Assembly (NCBI RefSeq): GCF_016808095.1
Contig: NC_068972.1
Location: 23,118,289-23,182,288, forward strand
Length of the DNA: 64,000 nt
Origin: Vigna angularis
Taxonomy: Eukaryota > Streptophyta > Magnoliopsida > Fabales > Fabaceae
Direction: 5' to 3'
This document shows positions 36,480 through 48,605 of this stretch, piece by piece (the stretch's first letter is position 1; the number at the start of each line of letters is the position of its first letter). The notes beneath the pieces were generated by a model that saw only the letters and a list, made by a program, of their open reading frames with translations, was not told the DNA's origin and ran no database searches. The translations under genes and the position numbers were made by a program.

Positions 36480-37158
36480 TGTTGGGTTATTGGGCTCCGT
36501 TCCTATGTGGAGAATAGGCCCAAATAATGTGGACATTTAGGTCTCACTAGGTCAAATTGAGATGGGTCAGATTAGTAGAGCACATTAGAGTCATTTGAAG
36601 AGAGGCAAAAGCCAAGTGAGAGAAAAAGAAAGAGAGAAAGTCATTCCCGCATAACCTTAAACCTGCACTGGTGTTTTATTCCTTGTGAACTCGTTCACCG
36701 TTGGATCGAGCTGATTTTTGGACAGTAGGTTTCAAACATATGGTTCTGCATTCTGACCGTTCGGATCATCAATCGGAGGTCTAGATCGGGAGAAATCGGT
36801 CCCGCACCAGCAGCCCTGTTTTGTGGAATTTTCATATTCTTGGTTCTCATTTGTAAGCATTTGTGCTTATTTAAATTGGCTTATTGAACACATCATTTGG
36901 TGTTATTATTGGAGACTCTTTTGTACCATATTATTGATCATAGTGGATTTTTCTTTGGTCTGGACGACTCGTGGTTTTTATCCTTGCATTGAGGGGTTTT
37001 CCACGCTAAAAATTGTTGGTGTCTCTTTGTGCTTTGGATTCTATTTTTGTTCTATTTGTTTGGTGCTCCTCACAAATTCTCGCAAGAAGGGGGATTGAAT
37101 TTCTACTGCGTTATTACTGTTTGATAAGTTGTTATATTTTTTTGCCCTTTCCCCATCA
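36480..37158 (+). repeat. 5' LTR of the copia element
   Basis: Starts TGTTGGGTTATTGGGC and ends CCCCATCA. It contains the presumed promoter, though no TATA box was assigned. Confidence 0.97.
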
Positions 37159-37161
37159 GAG

Positions 37162-37173
37162 TGGCATCAGAGC
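37162..37173 (+). promoter_or_regulatory. Primer binding site (initiator tRNA-Met)
   Basis: TGGCATCAGAGC, three bases after the 5' LTR; one mismatch to the usual plant TGGTATCAGAGC complementary to the 3' end of initiator tRNA-Met. Confidence 0.85.
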
Positions 37174-37205
37174 TCTTTGGTTAAGGGACTGTTTAGTTTG
37201 CGTGA

Positions 37206-40200
37206 ATGATGGAGGCACATACAAAATTGATTCCTTTGAATGGAGAAAATTATCACCTATGAAAAGGCAAGATGAAGGATTTGCTATTTGTGAAAAATTT
37301 GCATCTTTCAGTGTTTGCTTCCAATAAACCAGAATCCAAGTCAGATGAAGAATGAGATTTTGAACATCAACAGGTATGTGGATTTATCAGGCAGTTTGTT
37401 GATGATAATGTTTATAATTTTGTTTCTAATGAGACACATGCGAGAAGCCTATGGGATAAGCTTGAGTCCTTGTATGCCTCTAAGTGAGGAACTAATAAAT
37501 TGTACTTGCTGAAAAATTTTGTGGAGTTGAAGTACAAGGAAGGAAATCCTGTTTCAAATCACTTGAGTGAATTTCAAGGACACTATGATCAATTAGCAGG
37601 AGTGGGTATAAAATTTGATGATGATCTATTGGGTTTATTCCTGTTAAACTCTTTACCGGATTCATGGGAGACATTTCGAGATTCCATTATAAGTGCTACC
37701 CCTAATGGTGATATTTCTTTGCAAATGGAAAAGAGTGGTGCTCTTAATGAGGAGATGAGAAGGAAGACACAAGGTACTTCATCTCATTCAGAAGTGCTTA
37801 TTACAGATAATAGGGGGAGAAGCCAGAAGAAAGAACAAAATAGTGGTAGAGATAAAAGCAGGAGCAAGTCCAAGTCTCGGTACAAGAATGTGGAGTGTCA
37901 CTATTGTCACAAAACAGGGCATATAAAGAAGAACTGTTTTTTGCTGAAGAAAGTGAGCAAAGACAAAAAGGGTAAGCAAAGACAAAAAGATACCGATGAT
38001 GGTGATCGTGTTACTACTACTACATGTGGTGACCTTATTTGTCTTCGTGATTATGACACTATTAATCTTGTATCTGATGAGAGCATGTGGATAATTGATA
38101 GTGGTGCTACACTGCATGTTACATCTAGGAAGGAGTTCTTCACATCTTATACACCTAGTGATTTTGGAGTATTGAAGATGGGTAATGATGGAGTGTCTAA
38201 GGTTATTGGTGTTGGTGATGTTCACTTGCAAACCAACATGGGGATGCAGTTGTTGCTTAGAGGAGTTAAACATGCTCCAGATGTTCGTTTTAACTTGATT
38301 TTTGTGTAGGTACTTGATGGTGGATTTGATAACCATTTTGGTTTTGGAAAGTGGAAGCTCACCAAAGGTAACTTGATTGTGGCTAAAGAGGAGAAAAACT
38401 CTAAGCTTTACTGGACAAAAGCTTTGGTTGCTAAAGATAGTGTGAATGCCATGTATATGGAGTCATCTTTGTGGCACAGAAGGCTTGGGCATATTAGTGA
38501 AAAAGGACTTAACTGCTTAGTTAAAAAGGATGTTCTCTCAGGATTGAAGAGTGTAGAGTTGGAGAAATGTTCTCACTGCATGGCTGGTAAACAAACCAGA
38601 GTATCCTTCAAGAAGCATCCTCCTTCCAGGAAGTCAGAGTTGCTTGAATTGGTGCATTCTGATGTTTGTGGCCCATTGAAGGTAAAGTCTTTTAGTGATG
38701 CACTTTACTTTGTTACTTTTATTGATGATTGTTCCAGGAAGCTTTGGGTTTATGCTTTACAGAGAAAGGACCAAGTGTTGGACAAGTTTAAAGAATTTCA
38801 TGCTTTGGTTGAGAAACAGTCAAGCAAGAAGCTGAAGCGCATTTGTACTAACAATGGTGGTGAATATTGTGGACCATTTGATGCTTATTATAGACAGTAT
38901 GGTATTGCACATGAGAAGACTCCTCACAAAACTCCTCCGTTGAATGGTTTAGCAGAGAGGATGAACATGACATTGATTGAAAGAGTTAGGTGTATGCTTT
39001 CTGAAGCAAAATTGCCTAAGCATTTTTGGGGTGAGGCATTGTTTACAGTAGTGCATGTTATTAATCTAAGTCCTGCAGTCGCTTTGAACTCTGAGGTGCC
39101 AGACAAGATTTGGTTTGGCAAGAATGTTACTTATGATCATTTGCGTGTCTTCGGTTGTAAAGCATTTGTTCATGTTCCAAAGGATGAAAGATCCAAGTTG
39201 GATGTGAAGACAAGGCAATGCATCTTCATTGGCTTTGGTCCGGATGAATTTGGCTACAAGTTGTATGATCCCGTTGAAAAGAAAGTTGTTAGAAGTCATG
39301 ATGTGCAATTCATGGAAGATCAAACCATTGAAGATATTGATAAGGTGAAAAAGTCTACACCTAAGGAAGATGGTAATGTGGCTGATTTTGATCCAATTCG
39401 GTTGTCTATTAATGATTTGGATATTGATGTTCAGGATGATGAACAACATGGTGATACTAATCAACAGATTGGAGATGACTTGGATGTTCCTATTGATAAT
39501 ATTGATGAAGAGGAACATGATGTGTCACTAGATGAGAGTCTTGGTGATGTACCTGAGTTATCAGAAGATCAACCCAGAAGATCTGATAGGCCAAAACAAC
39601 CTTCTAAGAAGTACTCTACCAATGAGTATGTGATGTTGACTGATGACGGAGAACCTGAATGTTATGAGGAGGCCATTGAAAGTGAAGAAAAGCAAAAGTG
39701 GTTGGATGCAATGCAGGATGAGATGAAATCTCTGCATGATAATCACACTTATGACATGGTGAAGATACCTAAGGGTAAAAGAGCCTTAGAGAACAGGTGG
39801 ATTTTCAGGGTGAAGCAAGAGAGCAATTCTACATCTACCAGATATAAAGCCAGATTAGTGGTGAAAGGCTTCAGACAAAAAAAGGGTGTTGACTTCAATG
39901 AGATTTTCTCACCTGTGGTGAGGATGACATCCATAAGAACTGTGTTAATTTTAGCTGCTACTCTAGATTTGGAGGTTGAGCAGATGGATGTGAAGACATC
40001 TTTCCTTCATGATGATTTGGAGGAAGAGATTTACATGAAGCAATCAGATGGTTTTCTTATTGAAGGCAAGGAAGACTATGTATGTAGGCTACGAAAAAGC
40101 CTATATGGTTTGAAGCAGGCTCCGAGGCAGTGGTATAAAAAGTTTGAGTCTGTTATGTTGAGCAAGGCTACAAGAAGACTACTTCTGACCATTGTGTTTT

Positions 40201-41214
40201 TGTCAGGAAATTTTCTGAGAATGATTTCATTATACTGTTGTTATATGTTGATGACATGCTTATTGTTGGGAAAGATGTATCCAAAATTGACAGGTTGAAG
40301 AAGCAACTTGGCGAGGCATTTGCCATGAAAGACATGGGAACTGCTAAAAAGATTCATGGTATAAGTATCACTCGTGATAGAAAAGAGAAGAAACTTTGGC
40401 TATCACAAGAGCACTACATTCAAAAGGTGTTACAAAGATTCCAAATGGAAAATGCTAAAGTTGTAAGTACTCCTCTTGCTACTCATTTTAAGTTGAGTGT
40501 TAAACAAAGTCCTTCAAATGAAGCTGAGAAGATGGATATGAACAAAGTTCCTTATGTTTCTATGATGGGTAGTTTGATGTATGCAATGGTATGTACAAGG
40601 CCTGATATTGCACATGTTGTTGGTATAGTCAGTAGATTTCTGTCAAATCCAGGTAGAGAGCATTGGAATGCTGTGAAATGGATTTTGAGGTATCTTCGTG
40701 GTACTAGTGGTTTGAGGCTTTGTTTTGGAGGTGATAAGCCTACTTTGGTGGGTTACTCAGATTCAGATATGGCTGGAGACATTGATTCCAGAAAGTCTAC
40801 TTCAGGGTATTTGATTCATTTTGCAGGGGAGTCTTGGCTTCGCAATCAAAGTTGCAAAAGTGTGTAGCGTTGTCTACTACTGAGGTAGAATTCATTACAC
40901 TTACTGAAGCATGTAAGGAGTTGTTATGGGTGAAGAAATTCTTGCAGGAGTTTGGTTTTGTGCAAGAGAAATACTTGTTGTATTGTGACAGTCAAAGTGT
41001 TATTCATCTTGGTAAGAATCCAACTTTTCATTCTAAATCCAAACATATTGATGTGAGGTATCATTGGATACATGATGTTTTGGATGCTAGGTTGTTGGAA
41101 TTAGCTAAAGTTCATACAGATGATAATGGTTTTGATATGATGACCAAGGCATTGCCAAGAGGAAAGTTTGAAGTTTGTTGTGAGATCGTCGGTTTGGAGG
41201 ATATCTCCGCATAG
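37206..41214 (+). pseudogene. Copia gag-pol, disrupted
   Basis: The frame opens at ATG 37206. Gag ends with a CCHC zinc knuckle (CHYCHKTGHIKKNC near 37895). The protease motif DSGA lies near 38098. The integrase has an HRRLGH zinc-region and a core with HSDVCGPL and LAERMN, but the position expected as the second catalytic Asp reads Asn (codon 38850-38852). Reverse transcriptase holds QMDVKTSFLH and YVDDML; RNase H holds SDSDMAGDIDSRKSTSGY and the HSKSKHIDVRYH tail. Breaks: in-frame stops at 37260-37262, 37353-37355, 37485-37487 and 38307-38309, a frameshift near 40160 and another near 40830. At least the first two stops look like G-to-A changes at Trp codons. The product is not functional in cis; it could be mobilised only by proteins from another copy. 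Confidence 0.95.
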
Positions 41215-41218
41215 TCGT

Positions 41219-41230
41219 GAGGAGGAGATT
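41219..41230 (+). promoter_or_regulatory. Polypurine tract of the copia element
   Basis: GAGGAGGAGATT directly before the 3' LTR; it would prime plus-strand DNA synthesis. Confidence 0.85.
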
Positions 41231-41909
41231 TGTTGGGTTATTGGGCTCCCTTCCTATGTGGAGAATAGGCCCAAATAATGTGGACCTTTAGGTCTCATTA
41301 GGTCAAATTGAGATGGGTCAGATTAGTAGAGCACATTAGAGTCATTTGAAGAGAGGCAAAAGCCAAGTGAGAGAAAAAGAAAGAGAGAAAGTCATTCCCG
41401 CATAACCCTAAACCTGCACTGGTGCTTTATTCGCTGTGAACTCCTTCACCGTTGGATCGAGCTGATATTTGGACAGTAGGTTCCAAACATATGGTTCTTC
41501 ATTCTGACCGTTCGGATCGTCAATCGGAGGTCTAGATTGGGAGAAATCGGTCCCGCACCAGCAGCCCTGTTTTGTGGAATTTTCATCTTCTTGGTTCTCA
41601 TTTGTAAGCATTTGTGCTTATTTAAATTGGCTTATTGAACACATCATTTGGTGTTATTATTGGAGACTCTTTTGTACCCTATTATTGATCATAGTGGATT
41701 TTTCTTTGGTCTGGACGACTCGTGGTTTTTACCCTTGCATTGAGGGGTTTTTCTCGCTAAAAGTTGTTGGTGTCTCTTTGTGCTTTAGATTCTATTTTTG
41801 TTCTATTTGTTTGGTGCTCCTCATAAATTCTCGCAAGAAGGGGGATTGAATTTTCGCTGCGTTATTACTGTTTGATAAGTTGTTATATTTTTTGGCCATT
41901 TCCCCATCA
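41231..41909 (+). repeat. 3' LTR of the copia element
   Basis: Same length and ends as the 5' LTR, with about 26 single-base differences spread along it. Confidence 0.97.
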
Positions 41910-41914
41910 AATAC

Positions 41915-44834
41915 CTCTCTAAACTAAAATAATAATAAAATATAACCTTACTACGTCAAAATGAAAAATTTTAATTTAGATATGAGCCTTCGTTAACTTT
42001 ACACTACATTATATCTTAATTTATATGATTGAGATTATTGATAAAGTTAAAATATTTTCTTTCATTAACAAGTTTCATTACTTAATATAAGGGATCAACA
42101 CATTTAGTCACACTACTATCTCATTTTCTCATCTAATCTAATGTAAACCATACATCTTCACCTCATCCCTTCATGTGACAATTCATTCAATATTTATTTC
42201 AATCTTACCACATTTCATTTTATTTTTATGTACACCCACATGTGATTTATAATCAAATCATCCCCATGAGTTTTTTTAACGGAGAACATAGTTTATTCAT
42301 CTCACAAGAACTTGTTTTATTGATATAGTACGGAAATTTAAGATTAGTGAAGAATGAGGAATTTATTTATTTGAAGTTATGTGATTATAAATTAATTCTT
42401 CATTCATAAAAAAAATATCATATTTTTAGAAACTTAGATTTTCTGGCTGCTCTTTAAGACTATAAAACAAATTTATATCATTTTCTCTTATAGAGAAAGC
42501 TAAAAGAATTTAGAATAATGTTATGTCATTAGAATTTTAATTAAAGTGAGTTTTCTCTTATCATTAGGGTTAAGGTTCTTCGAGCTAGTTTTTATTGCAT
42601 GTGGGGTTTACGTTGATAGATGTACTATCTAATTGGAAAAATATGAATCTCTTTCATTCTTGGACACAATTTATTAAAAACATGCATTTATAAAGTATAA
42701 AATAAAATAAAAGGAGAAAACAATTTATCAAATAAAACAAATAAAATTATTAAAAAAAATACACGTGATCGCAATTATTTTAAGCAATCTTATTGTTCCT
42801 ATAAATGTTTTCAAATCCTCTTTTCGCTTTCCATCCATCCCAAACCCACACATGATTGAAAGAAGAACAAGACTTATATGAAAAGAAGTTAGAAGAATTT
42901 CACATAGTATTCGTTATAACATTGTATGATTAATATTGCACATTCAGTTACATCACATTTATCTAATTGTACTAAGAATAAATAAATGAAAACTTTCAAT
43001 CATTTCCTCAATTAGCAGATTTGATAAGTATGGTACTTCAGACACAAGTTCTAATAAGAAATAACAATTCTATTAAGTCACTTTTCTTATTGGGTTAATG
43101 AGATGTATAAAAAAAATGATCAATTTGATTATGTTCAACCCAATCATGAAAAGTGTATTAAAAAAATGTTTAAGAAAAATATGAAGGTCGAATAGATCTG
43201 AAGAAGAAATCTTGAAAATCAATCAGTCATGAGCATCAATATCATTGTCCTTGCAATTATATCAAACGGTCCACACAGTCATAGTCTTACCTATGATAAG
43301 ACTAACGTTGCACCTTAAGACCCGCACCCCTAATTGGAGGAAGAATTCATGAGAACCTAAGGGTTATGACCCTACTGAACTGGGGATAGGAGCCCTACAA
43401 ATAATTGAAAGTATATTATTTATTGTATTAATAATAATATGTTACGTGAAATAATTAGTTATATATATTTTGGGACAAGTATCTAAATAATGAATGAAAG
43501 GTAATTTTCAGCACCGCTAATATTATTGAAGGATTTAAAGAGAGAAATAGAAAGGAAAGGTTTTGTCACAGTCACAGGTTTTGATATGACAGTGCAGGGC
43601 GGCAACAGATAGAGGCGCCACTTTCTTTTATTTTCTTTCTCAAACCAACAACACTTCTTCGTCAATGCTTCTTTATTATTTTAACAAATTCCTTTTCCTC
43701 TGTGGGCTCCTCAAAGTTCCATTTCGGGCTTACAAGTTATCTTGCCGTTTATGGTTTCCAACTTCAATTCGGATACTCCCAACGCAACATATCTTCTTCT
43801 TTTTCTTATTATTATTACCCTTAACTCATACATTCAATTTTAATTAAATAGTATCAATTCAAAGATATTGAACAGTGTAAAATATGATCAAACGGAGATA
43901 TATACAATTTAGTTATTTTTTTATGCGTATTGTTTTGGTACATGGCAATGCAGGAGTCGGAAGAATTACTGAATTTCGATTATTCATTTGTTAAAAGCAA
44001 AGCTCATTAAAGTGAAAGGGAAACCTCTCTATGCAAATCCATACATGCAACTGTGTGCGACGTAGATTGCATTCAATGTCTTCGTTATCAGCGTATATCG
44101 TCCAAATCTTCATTTCATACAAAAATTTCATTTCAATATCTTCATAGGTTGGTAGATTATTATTTTTCATGTTCTTCAATTTACAAAAATTGAAACTAAT
44201 GATTTGTATAATTATATATGAGGATGATAAGGAGTTTTAAAACCATTTCTTTGCTTAAGAAACTCTAATAATCTCTCCAGGTAAATAACCAAAAAGATCG
44301 ATTTTTTTTATTCGACATGATTGAAGTCAAAGGTTTAATCTTAAATTGCACGCCCACTTTCTTAAATATTGAGCTTGATAGTTATTTTTACCTTTTTACG
44401 TGTATCATCCAACAATGATTTAAGGACAATTATTGAATGGTTCTAAAATCAAAATATTAAACTAGTTCAATTTAAAATTTAATGACAGTGGTTCTGAATT
44501 TAGTATAAACAGCATATATATAATAGTTCTTTATCTATTTAAGGAAGTTTGTATTTCACTATTTTTATTATTCAAATTATGTGATTAGATGATAATTGAA
44601 ATTATATTAACTTTTTTATTTAATGAATTAACATGTTTAATATGTTTGAGCGATTGATTATCAACATCCAAATATGATGGTATGATTTCAAGAAGTCTAG
44701 AATCTATGTATCATTATCACCATTGTCAATTAAGCACTTAACATAACACTTCAGCAACATCCTTTCATAGAAGAGAGTTGTCTCATACTTAACTTACAAG
44801 TTCTATTCTTCATTCAAATTGTCATTTGAGCGAC
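41915..44834. other. Intergenic DNA, no gene seen
   Basis: AT-rich. Two patches of more balanced composition, 43190-43400 and 43550-43780, carry no recognised domain; the second has a short frame at 43665-43847 without recognisable features. The context gives no hint of an RNA gene. Confidence 0.45.
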
Positions 44835-45909
44835 TACTAGTGTAGAAAAACTATTTTATACTAGTTAAAAAGAGATTTTTATATAGATCAATATAAAAAC
44901 AGATGGTATTGAAGATATAGACTTTTTATAACAATTTCATAACCAATATAAAAAATGTCACTTTTTATACTAATTAAAGGCAAAATCGGTATAAAAAAAA
45001 TCTTTTCAAATGACGGTAAAAGGTAAGCAGCTTTTATCAATGCTGAAAACACAATAAGTGTTGTACAAGCGACTTTAAGAATATTCTAGAATGGAACCAA
45101 TAATGATAGTGATTTTAAAGAGACAAGAGAGTTTAGAGAGCATGAAACCTCTAGCCTCCGTTGACGCGCAATGACGAATGGCATTGTGGAGAACTACACC
45201 TTTGATTGTGGCTTGTCAAAATAAAGATATGATGTCAAAGAAGCTGAACAACGAATCAAAGAACGGGAAGGAGCAAGCCTCCCTCCAGAGGAAAAGGCTC
45301 GCCGATGGTGCAAATCCACGATTATAGGCTCGTCGACGGTCGTGGTTGTAGCCATTTCTAGCGGCAATGGTGCTTAGAGGTCTGCAGATGTGTAGATCCA
45401 TGGTGCATGGAGTCTGAATGGAGTAAGAAAGGGCTCACGCGTGCTCAGAGTGTGAATGAAGAAAGAAGGTGCCCATGCATGTGTTGGCACTAAGATAAAA
45501 AAAAGTTTAGGGTATTAGTGTATCCTAATTTTTTTTTAAAAGGAGAAATTACTTTCTATACCACTTATAACTAGAACCGGTATCGAAAGTTTTCTTATTT
45601 ATCACAAAAATGTTATTGTGTCCACTTTCTATACCGATTATAATTAGAACTGGTGTAGAAAGTTTTCTTATTTATTACAAAAATTTCACCGCATCCACTT
45701 TATATACCCGTTATAACTAGAATTGGTATAGAAAGTTTTCATCTTTTGTATAAAAAGGTTAGCATGATCACTTTCTGTATTTGTTATAACTATAAACCTA
45801 TATAAAAAGTATTGTTTTATATACAGTTATACCACCACGCTACTTTTTATACATGATGGATTACAATCCATATAAATAGTCACTATAAAAATAATATTTT
45901 ACACTAGTG
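44835..45909. mobile_element. Non-autonomous CACTA-like element, about 1075 bp
   Basis: The ends are inverted repeats of CACTA type: left TACTAGTGTAGAAAAA (first base C changed to T) and right CACTAGTGTAAAA when read inward. The subterminal zone 45550-45830 holds three to four ~65-75-bp copies of a unit with words like CTTTCTATACC, TTATAACTAGAA and GGTATAGAAAGTTTTC, typical subterminal repeats of CACTA elements. The middle (45100-45480) is more GC-rich with no recognised gene. No matching 3-bp duplication was found, so the ends are approximate. Confidence 0.6.
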
Positions 45910-46188
45910 AATTATAAATATAATAATCACATATCATTTTGACATAATTTGAATGACATCATTGAAAAATGTCCAATTTAAAAGCACTTATTCTTAAAAA
46001 TAAAAAATTAAACAATTAAAACCCTACTAAAACATTTTCCAAAAACCATTGAAATCATAGTCTATCATGAAAATAATAGCTAACTAAAATCATACATATT
46101 CCAACTTACTAAAAAAACTTTAAATCATATATTTATTTCAATATACACATAACTATCTAACAATGTATGCTTGACTCATCTTTTATCA
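45910..46188. other. Short AT-rich spacer between transposons
   Basis: No gene or repeat recognised. Confidence 0.5.
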
Positions 46189-46197
46189 TAAATATAA

Positions 46198-47247
46198 GGT
46201 TTAATGTATTGGTAAGTCCCTATTTTAGTCCACAATCTCAAATAGGTCCCTCTTTTTTTTAATACACTTTGCAGAACCACCAATTCAAGACACGAAACCA
46301 AAATTATAACCATCAATCTGTAGAGAAAACAGATGAATCAAATCTCTAATTCCAATTTGAAAAAAAACCTAATTTGAAACGCTACCAAGAATGCAGCCTA
46401 TTCCGCTACCATCGCATGTTGCTTCGGAGGAGGAAGCTTTCGCGATCCCCACCACCCACGAGAACGACCACTGAGATGCCGAAACGAACCCTCCATGCGA
46501 GAATGACCAGCAACCGAGGAAAGGAAAATGAGCCTCCTCTTCTGCGAAACACAACCCAAACCGAAACAAAAGAACAAAACCTCCTCCATTGCCCTACAAA
46601 ATTCGAAACCAAAGCCTGAAACGGGACACGAATCAGTGCTTCTCTTCCTTTAAGGCGAAGCAGAAAAGGAAAAGAGAAAGGGAGTCTCCCTCCTTGCACC
46701 ACAAATCGGACCGGCCAACGTCCTCGTGCAGTCGTCGCGACCTCACTGCACCATCGATTTGTTATCGTCGCGCTTCCCCTGCGCCTCTACAAGGTCTCTC
46801 TGCCTTTGCTCGAAAACGCAAAATATTCTCGCCCCCAACATTGAGTCTGTTCGCGTGAAAAGATAAAGCGAAGAAGCTTCAAGCTTCTGGAGTTTTACGT
46901 TTAACTGGAACAGAGAAGAGATGGGGAAAGAGTTTTCCCTTACGCGACCCTAGGGGGCTGCACTTAAATTTTTACATTTTTCCCACTTTTCCCTTCCCTT
47001 AATATGATTCAACATCTTTGCAATCCAAACTTTTAAAACAAAACTCGTTTTTAATGCTACGTGAGATTAATGAATACACTTTTAATGCCACGTAACCCAA
47101 ACTTAAACGGCCATTTGTCCAATTTGAGGGTAAGCCTCTAATTGCTTCAATTTTACAAAAAAAAAAGGACCTAATTGAGACGCCAAAAAAAAGAGGGACC
47201 TATTTGAGATTCTGGATTAAAACAGAGACCTACCGAAACATTAAACC
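46198..47247. mobile_element. Mutator-like element (Pack-MULE candidate), 1050 bp, with 9-bp TSD
   Basis: Perfect 9-bp duplication, TAAATATAA, at 46189-46197 and 47248-47256. Terminal inverted repeats of at least 63 bp (start GGTTTAATGT, inner words CTCAAATAGGTCCCTCTTT) differ at about seven positions. The interior, 46370-46960, is markedly GC-rich, with CG-containing exon-like text and open frames on both strands (plus 46589-46858; minus 46406-46702), none with a recognised domain. No transposase. TIR family differs from the element at 6495-7753. Captured host sequence is an inference from composition. Confidence 0.85.
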
Positions 47248-47256
47248 TAAATATAA

Positions 47257-47589
47257 TGTGCCTATGTGAAACTTCTCTTAATACCTCTATAAATTCAATC
47301 AAACTCCAAATAAGCTTTCCAAACTAGAAATCTCTATATTCAACATATCCTCTTAACAAACTACTTAGAATATAAATTAAATTAGGCAGCAAAAACTCAA
47401 GTTTTATTGGTTTATAACATTTTTTATAATTATGTACTCTCATGTCTTCACATTACATTAATAAAAATAAATAAACTTTTGAGAAAGTTTATATAATATA
47501 TTTTTTTATGAAATAAAATTTTAAATAAAATAAAGAATAAATGTTTAATATCTATTTATAATTTATTATTATTTATTTACTTAAAATTT
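47257..47589. other. AT-rich DNA, no gene seen
   Basis: No features beyond A/T tracts; the final part, ending GGCGTTATACA near 47600, adjoins the gypsy remnant. Confidence 0.45.
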
Positions 47590-48130
47590 GGCGTTATACA
47601 TTCTTTCTAAATCTTTCATCCATTGATTAGTCGCATTTAGGCTCACTACCCCTATCAAACTTCATGGGATTGTGCTTTAAAAAGTCCTCTAAACTTTAGA
47701 CATTGGAAAGTATACACGGTTGGGAAGCCTCCACTCCTACCCTAAAGCTTCTAACTACTAAATAGAAATCAAAAGTTGTTATTGGGAGGCTTCGACGAGC
47801 AATCTTGCAACTTCCATCTATTGAAGGGCAGTTTGATATTGTTGTGTCATGAATGCACTCTACTACTACACGATTGCAACCATCACCTCAATAGCCTGTG
47901 CTAAATTCGGCATATCAATTGGTGGTGAAGGAAGAAAGGTGGGTGGTCTACGTGCTATATTTTTGGACTCGAGGAAAAATAGATTAACTAACTCTTAACT
48001 TTTAAACCAACTAAATTTGTTCTAAACATAGAGTTACACAACAAAAATATACACAGTCATACACACAGATCACCTAAAGACAGACTTGCTATAATACCAT
48101 AAAAGTAACAATCCCATTAATCAAAATTGA
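47590..48130 (-). pseudogene. Ty3/gypsy gag remnant with PBS-like motif
   Basis: Minus-strand translation shows, after stops, a gag-like N-terminal patch around 47870-47945 (PPIDMPNLAQAIEVMVA) and, near 47600-47700, SLEDFLKHNPMKFDRGSEP, the order seen at the start of gypsy-type gag proteins. Upstream on the minus strand, near 48095, TGGTATTATAGCA resembles a primer binding site. The sequence from about 48100 to 48590 may be part of its LTR. The frame is broken and cannot encode a protein. Confidence 0.5.
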
Positions 48131-48605
48131 TTTGCTAAATCACATAATCACACAACATGATATAAAGCATATCTAATACTACATCAATATTTACATATAA
48201 AGGAATATAAAATCTTCCACAAGCGATATATGTAGTTTTTCCAAACAACCAAGTTTAAAAGATCCTAATCTAGGAAAATAATGTATTTCCCTACTTCAAA
48301 TATATACAACAATTCTCAAAACACTAAAGTACAAAATATTTCTCACATCTCCTTCACCTTTAACTCCTACTACTGGGCAATGTAATCTCTTCCACTATCA
48401 AAGTAGGTGGACACACACACATACATACACACAATAAACACTATCTAGGGTCACATACACACCCCCACACACCACACATACATAATTAAAATATAAAAAC
48501 AACTTAAATAAGCATTCAAAATTCTAAACTACAAAATCGCTCAATCAAAACAAACACTTTGTTAGGAAATAGACACTATCTAGACTCCATTTTCGAAATA
48601 ATAGA

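Larger units (their letters stand above)
36480..41909 (+). mobile_element. Structurally complete Ty1/copia LTR retrotransposon, 5430 bp
   Basis: Two 679-bp LTRs (36480-37158 and 41231-41909) flanked by a perfect 5-bp duplication, AATAC (36475-36479 and 41910-41914). PBS, PPT and a degraded gag-pol in copia order (protease, integrase, reverse transcriptase, RNase H) lie between. By eye the LTRs differ at about 26 of 679 positions (about 4%), which implies an insertion of the order of one to two million years ago if a commonly used plant rate is applied. The wording around the reverse transcriptase suggests the Tork lineage, which I cannot prove without a tree. Confidence 0.97.

Noticed and set aside
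38924..39934. Minus-strand frames across the copia pol
   Set aside because: Antisense shadows of the gag-pol coding strand.
43483..43847. Small gene with leader-like sequence
   Set aside because: No start-context, splice or domain evidence; both strands have equally short frames.
46406..46858. Host gene in the GC-rich patch
   Set aside because: Short domain-less frames on both strands, wholly inside a Mutator-like element with a perfect duplication; better explained as element cargo.
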